From contig OY769938.1 in NCBI GenBank assembly GCA_963669295.1, positions 4,464,001-4,528,000 of the forward strand: DNA of 64,000 nt, in the 5' to 3' direction. The position numbers were made by a program, and so were the translations under genes. Shown here piece after piece: positions 10,001 through 18,136 of the stretch (positions within the stretch are counted from its first letter, which is position 1; the number at the start of each line of letters is the position of its first letter). This DNA is from G963669295 sp963669295. Lineage in GTDB: Bacteria; Bacteroidota; Bacteroidia; Flavobacteriales_D; CALLUQ01. Under the pieces are notes generated by a model that was not told the origin of the DNA, did no database searches, and was given only the letters and a program-made list of their open reading frames with translations.

Positions 10001-10599
10001 GCAACGACATCCTCACCCTAAATGGTCACCGCAAGTGGATTTATGGGTTGGCCTATACCACCAGCGGCTACTTGCTCACAGCCAGCGAAGACCATAGCGT
10101 GAAAATTTGGCCTTCCAGTACCAGTGTAATGAAACAACAGTTGGAAACAGCAGTTGACTCCAACATGCTTGCCAGTGCGCAACAAAGTGTAGATGCTATG
10201 CTTGGAACACAAGACACCACTGTTAAAGAAAGTACAAGCCCCGGCTCCATCGATGCGTTGGAAGTAGAAAAGTCGGCCCTGCAAGAAAAACTAGAAGCCT
10301 TGAAAAAGCAGACGGTGAGAAGGCCGGTAGCTCCTGCCTCTGAAATAGAAAACGATCGCCAGGCAACACGCGAGGCAATGGTGAAGCGGAGCCAGCAATT
10401 GGAAACAGAGATCAAAATTTTAGAAGGCCAGTTGAAGGTGTTGAAAAAAGAAAAAATTGATCCATTACAAGGAGCTACTGAAGTATCGGAAGAAGAAATC
10501 AATGAGGTGCGTAAAGAAATGCAGGCGTTAGAAGAACAAATCAATAACCTGAAAGCACAAAAAGACAGGTTGTTGGAAGATTTAGCAAAACTGCAATAA
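7048..10599 (+). CDS. membrane-anchored nSTAND ATPase with coiled coil and WD40 repeats
   Basis: An 1183-residue STAND-class signalling ATPase. The N-terminus (NPFPGLRSFEEDEDYLFFGRE) is the hallmark of the nSTAND1 family. The Walker A motif is GASGSGKSS at 48-56 and Walker B is LLIVVDQFEELF near 143-154. A single hydrophobic segment near residues 493-513 (RIFLIVVSTMGVIAMFLAGFAF) is a likely transmembrane helix. A long coiled coil follows (about 515-640), then WD40-type blades (about 690-1030, including HRKWIYGLAY and TASEDHSVKIW) and a second coiled coil to the end. Topology would place the ATPase in the cytoplasm and the WD40 sensor in the periplasm, which is inference. The next gene starts 11 bases downstream. 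Confidence 0.9.
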   Translation: MTEAEYMNPFPGLRSFEEDEDYLFFGREKQIDELLKKLRTARFLAVVGASGSGKSSLVKCGLLPGLYGGYMVGAGSGWKVTVFRPGNDPIGNMARNLAEPGVLYEEEEMDMAYAPIIESTLRRSKLGLVEAVRQSKLQPDENLLIVVDQFEELFRFSKYEKQAKEGTRDSLAFINMLLTAAEQTDLPIYIVFTMRSDFLGDCTEFRGLPEAINKGQYLIPRMTREERREAIAGPIAVSGAEISSQLLTRLLNDVGDNPDQLPILQHALMRTWDNWHQNHEEGESIGLKHYQNIGTMSGALSLHADEAYGELENKHDQYICEILFKALTDKGSDSRGIRRPTRLSEICELANAPVEDVVKIIEVFRQPGRSFLMPPVGVELQENDIIDISHESLMRVWEKLMAWVDEEALSAETYLRLAEAGVLYLEGKTGLWRDPELQIALNWEEENQPNATWAQRYHPGFEAAISFLRYSKEKHDAEILAKELAQKKRLRRSRIFLIVVSTMGVIAMFLAGFAFSEKTKADAARNKALIAQLNAEIDGLDARVKAVNANLQEGIADQEKKVATEAQKIAEEAKEDAIKERDNALYQQYQAMLSQRDADVSALEAEILALVADSSSIVAEIQRSLADSLKNETDTTYHIALARNLSAEAIRLIDSGEEEAGVKKALEAYYLNEAFNGPKENNDIYQALHKALRAKGQDYTYDMHSNGVRTLILSDSTKVISGDDDMEIHIIDMSTASGEMQQNKVVKLKERIRSLAHSNDGQFIAAGTFNGGVLLWKKSDLLKKTNTATQGNRLTRNKKAVKLASLREAAPIEDLTFTTVDGVSYLTYIAGDTLRLCKVTNQGCTPIDFIGNRRGIDALAVDAQGKALLVGINDTLYHYPMAKNLAGGKPFSNYVATPMGQSVSCVAMDENLKYTAVGLTNGDLRLMGVMNQQFDTTLISVHKTAITGLDFHHSGNGIQLATSGYDQTAKLISINTIAKGYTGRSNDILTLNGHRKWIYGLAYTTSGYLLTASEDHSVKIWPSSTSVMKQQLETAVDSNMLASAQQSVDAMLGTQDTTVKESTSPGSIDALEVEKSALQEKLEALKKQTVRRPVAPASEIENDRQATREAMVKRSQQLETEIKILEGQLKVLKKEKIDPLQGATEVSEEEINEVRKEMQALEEQINNLKAQKDRLLEDLAKLQ

Positions 10600-10610
10600 T
10601 ACCAAGAGCC

Positions 10611-13367
10611 ATGACAAAACACATACATACAGTTATTTTTCAGGTGTTGCTGGTGATTATGGTAGGAGTAAGTATACCTGCATTGGGACAGAGTGATACC
10701 ACAGCACGTGCAGAAAAGAAAAGCACAGAGGTACTTAAAGCATACGATGAGCAAATGCGCCTGGCAGAAGATTGGTACAAGGATGGCGACTTTGTACCAT
10801 TGCTAAGCGGCTTACAATCATTTTGGAGAAAAGACTCGCTTACCAAAATGGTGGCAAGCAACAGCGACACCAACAAAGACTTTCGAAAAGCCAAAGATGA
10901 CCGACGCAACAAAAAGCTGGTCATCTTAAAATACATGGCTTTTGGTTACATCGCTACCGACAATATGGAACATGCCGAAGAAAGGGTAAATCAAATATTG
11001 GCCATTAACCCCAACTTCGAAGCACAGGCCGATGATCCGGTATTGTTTCAATACCTGGTAAAACGCATGAAAGCTGGCGATGGCAGCATTCAAATTGTAT
11101 CGGCAGCAAAAAGAAAGGAAAGCCCTTATGAAGCAGCAGCAACGGTAATTGTTGTCACTCAGGAACACCTACAACGACGTGGTTATCCCGATTTGGAAGC
11201 CTTTTTTAGCGACCTTCCTGGATTTGATGTGGCACGAACTACTGGCTCTACCTATTCCAACATCTACCAACGGGGCTACCGTTCCAACAACACCGATCGA
11301 ACCCTCTTCCTCATCGACAGTTATGAGGAAAACGATTTGTATTATGGGCAGGCCTACATCTCAAGGCAATACCCCATTACTAATGTCAAGCAAATAGAAA
11401 TTGTATACGGCCCGGCCTCTACCATGTATGGTGCCAATGCCTTTGTAGGAGTAGTAAACATCATTACCAAAGATCCAGCCGACATCTGCGATGGCAATTT
11501 TGGAGCCAGTGCCAACATTGCCACAGGCACCTACAACACCAGTTATGCCGATATTACCATAGCTGCCAAGAAAAACAATGTCTCTTTTTCGGCTACAGCT
11601 CGACGTTACCACTCCGATGAAAGAGACCTGTCGGGATACCCTGAATACGATTTCGACCCTGCTTATTATGATACGGTAGATTATGGAGCCATCTTCGACA
11701 TTACCGAAAATGCCGATAGCTTTGTACTGGCCAATGGTATTACTGCCGCCCACCCTTATTGGGATATTGTGACCGATACCAATGGCGATACCATTGCCGT
11801 AACCCTTACTCCAGAAGGAGAAGATGCTGCAAGGGCGTATGATAAAGCAGCATTTGACACCACGTTAAACGGTAGTCCAATAGGTTACTCCAATGTATCA
11901 GAGCATTGGTTGTTTCATGGAAAATTAAAAGTGGCCGATGTAAAGAATCGTTTCACGGCAGGCTTTCAAATTTGGAAGTACGAACAAGGGGCAGCCAATT
12001 ACATCAACGATTTGCGTCGACCTGGTTCCGACAACGGCAGTTTATGGTCGCCTCAGCAATCGATGCTTTACACACAATACGAACGCGTTGTATCTGATGC
12101 GGTGCGGTTAACCAACCTTACCCAATACCGGTTCTCCGAAGTCACTGACAAATCTCGTTTGGTAGATTTACAAGGGTATGAAAATGGAAACCTGGGTGCA
12201 GCCGACCTCACCAGTGATGTTGGGTCATGGTGGAGAACCCGCTATTTTTATCAAGTATCGCGGCAATTCCGGAATGAAACCAAGGTTGATTTTTCTTTAT
12301 GGGATGGTAAATTCAATTGTATTGCTGGCATAGAAGTACGCAACAGTTCTGTATATGGCGATTTCAGAAAAACGTTTGAAGATACGTCAAGTGTGATTGA
12401 TATTGGAGTAAGCACACTCGATGACCAACCAGGCTCTAACGACTTTACCATTTATGATTTTGGAATGTACGCACAAGCTGATTATCGCTTAATGCCCCGA
12501 ATAAAGCTAGTGCTTGGAGCACGCTACGATAAAAACAAAGTACGTACCGAAGGTGGGTATGGCGATATTGTAAACCCCAGGGTGGCAGTAATTGCTACGC
12601 CAGGAAAATTCATTGTAAAAGGCATTTATGCCACTGCATTTAAAAATGCCTCTAACTTTCAAAAATATTCCATCAGCGATCAACGGTTGTTGACCAATCC
12701 TACCCTTCAACCCGAAAAGGTGATTAACTATGAACTGATTGTAGGATATCACCCCAACAAAGATTTGTATGCTGATGTGGCCTTCTACTATGCCGATTAT
12801 AGCGGAGCGGTAGGTACCGTTACCGTGGCCTACGAGAATACCACCACCACAATGAATGATGCAGTAGGAAAACTCTTAATTCAAGGCTTACAATCTACCT
12901 TTAACTACCGCATTAACGACCAGTACAGCCTATATGCCAATGCCACTTATACCCACCCGCAGCAAAATGTGCTCGACGACTCTTCCGGCTATCCTACCGA
13001 TGAGTTTGAACGCATAGGCGACATTGCCGATTATCGGTTCAACGCAGGAGTGAATGCCTTTTACTTTGACCGACTCAACGTGAACTTACGCATGAATTAT
13101 ACCAGCGATCGACCGGTAGGAGAAGGTACCTCTGTGGCAGATAATCCAAGTGAATTCCCGGCCTTTTTCTTGCTCAATGGAGCAATAGGTTATCGCGACA
13201 TATTGCCAGGCCTCGATCTTCAACTCTCCTGCAACAACATCCTCGATCTCGAATACTTCGATACAGGTATTCGAGAAGCTTCAGGTGCTTCATATACCTA
13301 CCGTACCCCTCAAAAATTGCGAAACTTTATGTTTCGCCTCATCTACAACTTCGAAAAACCGAAGTAA
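10611..13367 (+). CDS. TonB-dependent outer-membrane receptor with helical N-terminal extension
   Basis: A 918-residue protein with a signal peptide (1-27, ending ALGQ). Residues about 30-165 are helical and TPR-like, with the segment ILAINPNFEAQADDPVLFQ, and lie in front of the plug; the usual carboxypeptidase-like regulatory domain is absent. The plug starts near residue 175 (VIVVTQEHLQRRGYPDLEAF) and contains QIEIVYGPASTMYGANAF and VGVVNIITK. The beta-barrel runs to the C-terminus, ending FMFRLIYNF. It probably imports or senses an unknown substrate. Being packed 11 bases after an nSTAND gene, it may signal to it through the N-terminal periplasmic domain, which is inference. Confidence 0.92.
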   Translation: MTKHIHTVIFQVLLVIMVGVSIPALGQSDTTARAEKKSTEVLKAYDEQMRLAEDWYKDGDFVPLLSGLQSFWRKDSLTKMVASNSDTNKDFRKAKDDRRNKKLVILKYMAFGYIATDNMEHAEERVNQILAINPNFEAQADDPVLFQYLVKRMKAGDGSIQIVSAAKRKESPYEAAATVIVVTQEHLQRRGYPDLEAFFSDLPGFDVARTTGSTYSNIYQRGYRSNNTDRTLFLIDSYEENDLYYGQAYISRQYPITNVKQIEIVYGPASTMYGANAFVGVVNIITKDPADICDGNFGASANIATGTYNTSYADITIAAKKNNVSFSATARRYHSDERDLSGYPEYDFDPAYYDTVDYGAIFDITENADSFVLANGITAAHPYWDIVTDTNGDTIAVTLTPEGEDAARAYDKAAFDTTLNGSPIGYSNVSEHWLFHGKLKVADVKNRFTAGFQIWKYEQGAANYINDLRRPGSDNGSLWSPQQSMLYTQYERVVSDAVRLTNLTQYRFSEVTDKSRLVDLQGYENGNLGAADLTSDVGSWWRTRYFYQVSRQFRNETKVDFSLWDGKFNCIAGIEVRNSSVYGDFRKTFEDTSSVIDIGVSTLDDQPGSNDFTIYDFGMYAQADYRLMPRIKLVLGARYDKNKVRTEGGYGDIVNPRVAVIATPGKFIVKGIYATAFKNASNFQKYSISDQRLLTNPTLQPEKVINYELIVGYHPNKDLYADVAFYYADYSGAVGTVTVAYENTTTTMNDAVGKLLIQGLQSTFNYRINDQYSLYANATYTHPQQNVLDDSSGYPTDEFERIGDIADYRFNAGVNAFYFDRLNVNLRMNYTSDRPVGEGTSVADNPSEFPAFFLLNGAIGYRDILPGLDLQLSCNNILDLEYFDTGIREASGASYTYRTPQKLRNFMFRLIYNFEKPK

Positions 13368-13402
13368 CGCCCCCAACCACTAACAACCAAACCACAGAAC
13401 CA

Positions 13403-14215
13403 ATGAAAAATGCTTACAACCAACGAATTGTCGACTACGAACACATCCACAGCCTCTCTCCTAAACACTTTCAATGCATGGTGGAAGTGCTGAATCCTAC
13501 CAGTGGCGATCGAATCTTAGACATAGGGGCTGGCTATGGTGCAGCCACCCGCGAACTGATTAAAGGAAGCAACGGCCACATGGTGCATTACACCCTGTTA
13601 GAAAAAAGTCCGGTGCAGGTAGATCGCGCCCGCGAAATGCTACAAGCGCTTACCTCCAACACTTTCGTAGAAGAGCGCGTATCCTTTGCCAACATGCCGG
13701 TATTAAACAACAACTTAAATCCGGGGCAATTCAACAAAGCCATTGCAAAATCAGTCATCCATGAATTCCCAAGAGAAGAAAGGTTGGCCACCATGCAATC
13801 GGTATACCACAACCTTGAAAAAGGAGGGATGCTGGTAGTATGGCAATACGACCTCAACGACGATTGCAAGCTATTCAACCAAATTATTCGAAAAAAGGAC
13901 CAATTGGCAGGCTATGACTCGATGGTGCACGACCGCAATTTTGTAACTGAACCTGAGTTGATAGCACTGATACAAGAAGCAGGATTTACAGAGGTGAAGA
14001 AACACCACCAAATGAACTACCACCTCAATACCAGCTACAGGTTAGAAGGAGAATTTAAAGGCGATGAAAAAACATTGGAGACCTGGAACAGTTACATCGA
14101 AGATTTATTGGCCGAATACGATGATGCCTTTAAACAACGCATTCAATACAAGAGAGAGGGGAACAACATCTCCATTTGTTTTAAGCAAAGCTTGTACAGT
14201 GCCCTAAAAGCATAA
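13403..14215 (+). CDS. class I SAM-dependent methyltransferase
   Basis: A 270-residue cytoplasmic protein. Motif I is ILDIGAGYGAATREL at about residues 38-52, followed by the acidic motif II region (YTLLEKSPVQVDRAREML) and the post-motif AKSVIHEFPREER. This is the fold of small-molecule methyltransferases. The substrate cannot be read from the sequence. No DNA-methyltransferase NPPY/DPPY motif is present. It lies 35 bases after the receptor gene and one base before the next gene, so it is translated from the same transcript as its neighbours. Confidence 0.88.
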   Translation: MKNAYNQRIVDYEHIHSLSPKHFQCMVEVLNPTSGDRILDIGAGYGAATRELIKGSNGHMVHYTLLEKSPVQVDRAREMLQALTSNTFVEERVSFANMPVLNNNLNPGQFNKAIAKSVIHEFPREERLATMQSVYHNLEKGGMLVVWQYDLNDDCKLFNQIIRKKDQLAGYDSMVHDRNFVTEPELIALIQEAGFTEVKKHHQMNYHLNTSYRLEGEFKGDEKTLETWNSYIEDLLAEYDDAFKQRIQYKREGNNISICFKQSLYSALKA

Positions 14216-14216
14216 G

Positions 14217-14870
14217 GTGAAAATATCGAAATACATAGCCCCCTTGTTTGCCATTACCATGGCCGTACCTGCTATGGCACAAAGCGATGAATTTTGGATC
14301 AAGTATTCGCCCGAAGTACGCATCAACCATCTAAAATCAAACACCGAATTTCGATGGCGCCCCATCGACCATATTGCACCACTTAACATATCGCGCTTCG
14401 ACTTCATGTTGGGGAAAGTGCTGGGGCAGGGGAGATTCAAAATATTTTCATACTCCAAATTCGATACGCGCGGCAACAGCGTTTCGGAAGATATTCGTTG
14501 GCGCTATTGGACTGGAATACGGATAGACAACAACACATTTGCATTTGACAAAAAGCTGTTAATGCACTTCCAATACCGCTACTTTACAGCATTAAACGAT
14601 GCTGCCATCAACCATCAATACTTCATTCAACTGATAGACTACAAGGTGTTGAAAAACATGAAGGCTGGGGTACTCGGCTTTGCAAAGAAGAATAAAGGGC
14701 GCGATCCCTTTTGGTTTGTAGGACCGTTGCTCACCACGAAGTACACGAAACACATCAGCACCATGACTGGGTTGTGCAAAGATGTATTGGGGCAATATGA
14801 TTACCTCTTGTTTTTACGATTGAACTTTAAATTTAAAATAGGGCTTCCCGAAGGAACAACTGGGAGATAA
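14217..14870 (+). CDS. small exported protein of unknown function, GTG start
   Basis: A 217-residue protein. The GTG start lies one base after the preceding stop codon, and the first 22 residues form a good signal peptide (MKISKYIAPLFAITMAVPAMAQ). The mature part is rich in aromatic, alternating segments (IRWRYWTGIRI, LMHFQYRYFTAL, YLLFLRLNFKFKIG) and ends in a beta-like strand, as in small outer-membrane barrels of the DUF2490 kind. I cannot assign it firmly. It is embedded between the methyltransferase and the giant transporter with gaps of 1 and 6 bases, which argues for a role in the same envelope process. Confidence 0.78.
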   Translation: MKISKYIAPLFAITMAVPAMAQSDEFWIKYSPEVRINHLKSNTEFRWRPIDHIAPLNISRFDFMLGKVLGQGRFKIFSYSKFDTRGNSVSEDIRWRYWTGIRIDNNTFAFDKKLLMHFQYRYFTALNDAAINHQYFIQLIDYKVLKNMKAGVLGFAKKNKGRDPFWFVGPLLTTKYTKHISTMTGLCKDVLGQYDYLLFLRLNFKFKIGLPEGTTGR

Positions 14871-14876
14871 ACAAGC

Positions 14877-17800
14877 ATGAAACTACTTTCCAAAATAGTG
14901 AGTATTCAACCCGAAGAGAAATCACCGGTATTGTTGTTATTGGCGCACTCTTTCTTCCTGGGGGTATTCATTGCTTATTTCTTCTCCTATGCCAATGGTG
15001 CTTTTGTAGGCGAAATAGGGGTGAAATGGTTGCCTGTTGCTTACATCATATCAGGTGTAGCCGGATACCTTACCTCGTTGGTATACGGTCGCTTGCAACG
15101 CAACGTTGCATTTGCCCGACTGGTGCGAATAACTTTGTACTTCTTGCTGGTAATGTCGTTGCTGTTTTATGTAGCGCTGCTTCAATTTGGGGAAGCCAAC
15201 TGGTTGGTGTTTCTCACCTTTATATGGGTAGGCCCTTTCCTGGGGCTAATCAGCCTGCAATTTTGGGGCATGACCATGAAGCTGTTCGACCTCCGGCAGG
15301 GCAAGCGCTTATTTAGTTTAATTGGTTCGGGCGATGTGATCTCTTCTATTTTAGGCTTTGTTTCTGTGAAATACATCCTGGAGTGGTTAACCACCTACAA
15401 CGAGGTTGGAGAACCATTGCATGTAGCATCATATCATCTCATCTTGCTCTCAGTAATTGGAATAGGAGGTGCCTTGCTGTTTCAGTACACCATATTGGGG
15501 AAGTACAAAACGCAAATGGCTGCTGGCGATGGAGTGAAGAAAAAGGAAGGACCGAAGGGAAGCATGAAGGAGATGTTCCAAAACAGGTACTACAAATTCA
15601 TCTTTTTCCTCATCTTGTTTTCCATCATTGGATCGTACTTTGTCGATTACACTTTTCTTGGAATTGCTAAGCAAAGGTATGCAGAAAGCCCTGCACAACT
15701 CACCGCCTTTATCGGACTTGTATTTGCGGTTATCAAAACCTTTGAACTTACCAGCAAGCTTTTCTTTGCCGGTAAACTGTTGAACCGGTTTGGGGTAAAA
15801 CTAGGGCTGCTACTGTTACCAACATGTTTGTTGATTTTTACTTTTTTAGGCATAGCAGCTGCCTTTTGGGCAGGTGCCATCTTCTTTATTTGTTTCCTCG
15901 TCAATAAGATTTTTGATCGCGCCATAAGGCGTTCTATTGAAGAGCCGGCCTTTAAGGTGCTTTACCAGCCCTTAGATGCCAACACCCGCATTATGGTGCA
16001 AACGCAAGCAGAAGGCAAAGCCAAGCAAATTGCAGTGGTGGTAGCTGGAGGGTTGTTGGCGTTGGTAGGGTTGGCCAAAGAACCAGAAGTGCAGGAGGTA
16101 ACGCAAACTATAGGCGAACAAGACACTGCCTTTCCCCTTACCATTTACATTGCAGCTGGAATTTTAGCATTGGTGCTGATCGCATGGTTTTTTGCTTCGC
16201 GAAGGTTGGTGAAAGAATACCGCCATGTACTGGTGAACAAGCTTGATACGGGAAAAACTGCTTTTCAAGTCATGTCGAAAGGAGCGAATATTTTTGAAAA
16301 AGGACTGTTCCATGGAGATGAAATAGTAGTGCTCAATGCCATTAAAGTATTGGAGCAACTTAGTCCAGGTGCGGCCAATTATCATTTACCACCATTGCTT
16401 GAACATGCTTCACCGGCAGTGCGCAAACAAGTGGCACTAATGATTGGAGAGAAAAAAATGATGGCCTTGCACCAGCAAATTAAGTCGAGTGTAAAAACAG
16501 AACAGGAAGAGGATGTGCGTGCAGCGTTGGAGCGTATCGATCAGGAATTTAATCAATTGGCTGAAGCTTCGGGAACTACTATTGAACAGTGGATCAATTC
16601 AAACAATCCTTTAGAACGCCTGAATGCAGCCTCGGTACTCGTTTCAAAAGGCGATGAAGATGGCACATTGATGCGCTTAATGCAGGATGAAGACGAAAGG
16701 GTATTGTTGAAGTTGGTAAATGCATTACACGGCAGCAATCGGTTGCGCTTCCTGGAACTGCTGGCCCGACACCTGGATGATCCGCAATTGGGCAATGTGG
16801 TGTATGAAATATTGTGCCGTGAAGATGAAAAGGTGGTACCCGTATTGGGAAGTATGCTTAAGCGCAACAATGAAGACATCCCTCTGTTGCTTCGTATTAT
16901 ATCCATTTTAGAGAAAACAGGTAGTGCAGAAGGGTGCATTCCATTGAAAGAAAAATTAGACCATTACAGCATTGGGGTGCGGCAGGCTACACTGCGAGCA
17001 TTATCTACCCTTGGCTATAAAGCCAACGACGATTTCCTGTTCGTGAAACAAAAAATATTGCGGGAAACCGATTACTGCTCCTGGCTCATCAGTAGCATCA
17101 TCGATCTGCAAGAAGACGAAGAGACGTTTGAAATTATGCATGCGTTAGAAGGAGAGTATATTGCTTCACGCGGAAGAATATTCACCTACTTATCGTTCAT
17201 CTACAAGGCCTCTTCAATTCAGCAAATTCAGCAAGTGCTGGAAGGAAAAGATGGAGGCAATGAAGCATTGGCCATTGAAATGGCAGATGTATTGCTGGCA
17301 GAAGAGTTGAAAGATTATATCTTTCCCCTGATCGATAGCCTCTCTTATGAAGCAAAGAAAAGAGCGCTCAACGACTTGTTCCCACAAATGGAATACAGTT
17401 CGGAAAAAAGGTTGCTCAACGTATTGTTTTACGATTACGCACAAATGAATGCCTGGATAAAAGTAACGGCACTTGGTATCATCGCAAAAAAACAATACAA
17501 ACATACCCCATACGAAGTAATTGCTACTGCTCATAGCAAGGAGTTGGTGTTAAAAGAAGCGGCCTATTTGGCGTTGTATCAGCTCGATTTAAAGGCATTT
17601 CACCGTACGGTAGCTTACGAAAAAGAAGAGTTCAAATACCATGTAAAAAGAATATTACAACCACATAGTAAAGGACATGTACTTTCGGTGATGGAACGCA
17701 CCAAAATATTAAAACGCTCAGCATTGTTTGTGGGAGTACCCGACATGTGGTTGGTGAAAATTGCAGAACATCTCCATGAAGCAAAAATTGATGTAAAAGG

Positions 17801-18098
17801 GCAACTGCGCTCACGCTATGGCAACAATAACAATGTGCATGTTGTTGTGAGTGGAAGCCTCGAAATAAGCAATGGAGAGCAATCGGTGTATTACCTGTCT
17901 TCCGATGTATTTGGTGTAATAGAAGACCTTAACCTGGCCAAATGTACTCTTGATGTGGTAGAAGATACCCACTTGCTCTACATGAATAAAAAACAGTTTT
18001 ACGATTTTGTACTCTTGATTGCTCCGCTGGCACAAAACATCTACCAATATGAGGTGCAAAACAACGCCCTGGGACAGTCGGTACACATTACCTATTAG
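14877..18098 (+). CDS. nucleotide-transporter-like membrane protein fused to HEAT repeats and a cNMP-binding-like domain
   Basis: A 1073-residue fusion. Residues 1-440 contain about 12 hydrophobic segments and resemble the NTT/Npt1 (ADP/ATP carrier-like) branch of MFS transporters, with a second half typical of the family (RIMVQTQAEGKAKQIAVVVAG). Residues about 450-920 are helical HEAT-like repeats (for example PAVRKQVALMIGEKKM). Residues about 943-1060 resemble a cyclic-nucleotide-binding domain (HVVVSGSLEIS, DVFGVIEDL), but the phosphate-binding cassette is not clearly conserved. It follows the small exported gene by 6 bases. It may move or sense nucleotides at the inner membrane; the ligand is unknown. 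Confidence 0.87.
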   Translation: MKLLSKIVSIQPEEKSPVLLLLAHSFFLGVFIAYFFSYANGAFVGEIGVKWLPVAYIISGVAGYLTSLVYGRLQRNVAFARLVRITLYFLLVMSLLFYVALLQFGEANWLVFLTFIWVGPFLGLISLQFWGMTMKLFDLRQGKRLFSLIGSGDVISSILGFVSVKYILEWLTTYNEVGEPLHVASYHLILLSVIGIGGALLFQYTILGKYKTQMAAGDGVKKKEGPKGSMKEMFQNRYYKFIFFLILFSIIGSYFVDYTFLGIAKQRYAESPAQLTAFIGLVFAVIKTFELTSKLFFAGKLLNRFGVKLGLLLLPTCLLIFTFLGIAAAFWAGAIFFICFLVNKIFDRAIRRSIEEPAFKVLYQPLDANTRIMVQTQAEGKAKQIAVVVAGGLLALVGLAKEPEVQEVTQTIGEQDTAFPLTIYIAAGILALVLIAWFFASRRLVKEYRHVLVNKLDTGKTAFQVMSKGANIFEKGLFHGDEIVVLNAIKVLEQLSPGAANYHLPPLLEHASPAVRKQVALMIGEKKMMALHQQIKSSVKTEQEEDVRAALERIDQEFNQLAEASGTTIEQWINSNNPLERLNAASVLVSKGDEDGTLMRLMQDEDERVLLKLVNALHGSNRLRFLELLARHLDDPQLGNVVYEILCREDEKVVPVLGSMLKRNNEDIPLLLRIISILEKTGSAEGCIPLKEKLDHYSIGVRQATLRALSTLGYKANDDFLFVKQKILRETDYCSWLISSIIDLQEDEETFEIMHALEGEYIASRGRIFTYLSFIYKASSIQQIQQVLEGKDGGNEALAIEMADVLLAEELKDYIFPLIDSLSYEAKKRALNDLFPQMEYSSEKRLLNVLFYDYAQMNAWIKVTALGIIAKKQYKHTPYEVIATAHSKELVLKEAAYLALYQLDLKAFHRTVAYEKEEFKYHVKRILQPHSKGHVLSVMERTKILKRSALFVGVPDMWLVKIAEHLHEAKIDVKGQLRSRYGNNNNVHVVVSGSLEISNGEQSVYYLSSDVFGVIEDLNLAKCTLDVVEDTHLLYMNKKQFYDFVLLIAPLAQNIYQYEVQNNALGQSVHITY

Positions 18099-18136
18099 TC
18101 CATCAATTAAGAGGGAATCATTATCTTGTTCATCTT

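Noticed and set aside
10068..10754. A 228-codon open frame antisense to the end of the nSTAND gene
   Set aside because: It is a shadow of the Lys/Glu-rich coiled coil, giving a Ser/Phe/Cys-rich nonsense protein; the + strand gene is secure.
13403..14215. Methyltransferase as part of a restriction-modification system
   Set aside because: No DNA-methyltransferase catalytic motif and no nuclease gene nearby; the fold is that of small-molecule methyltransferases.
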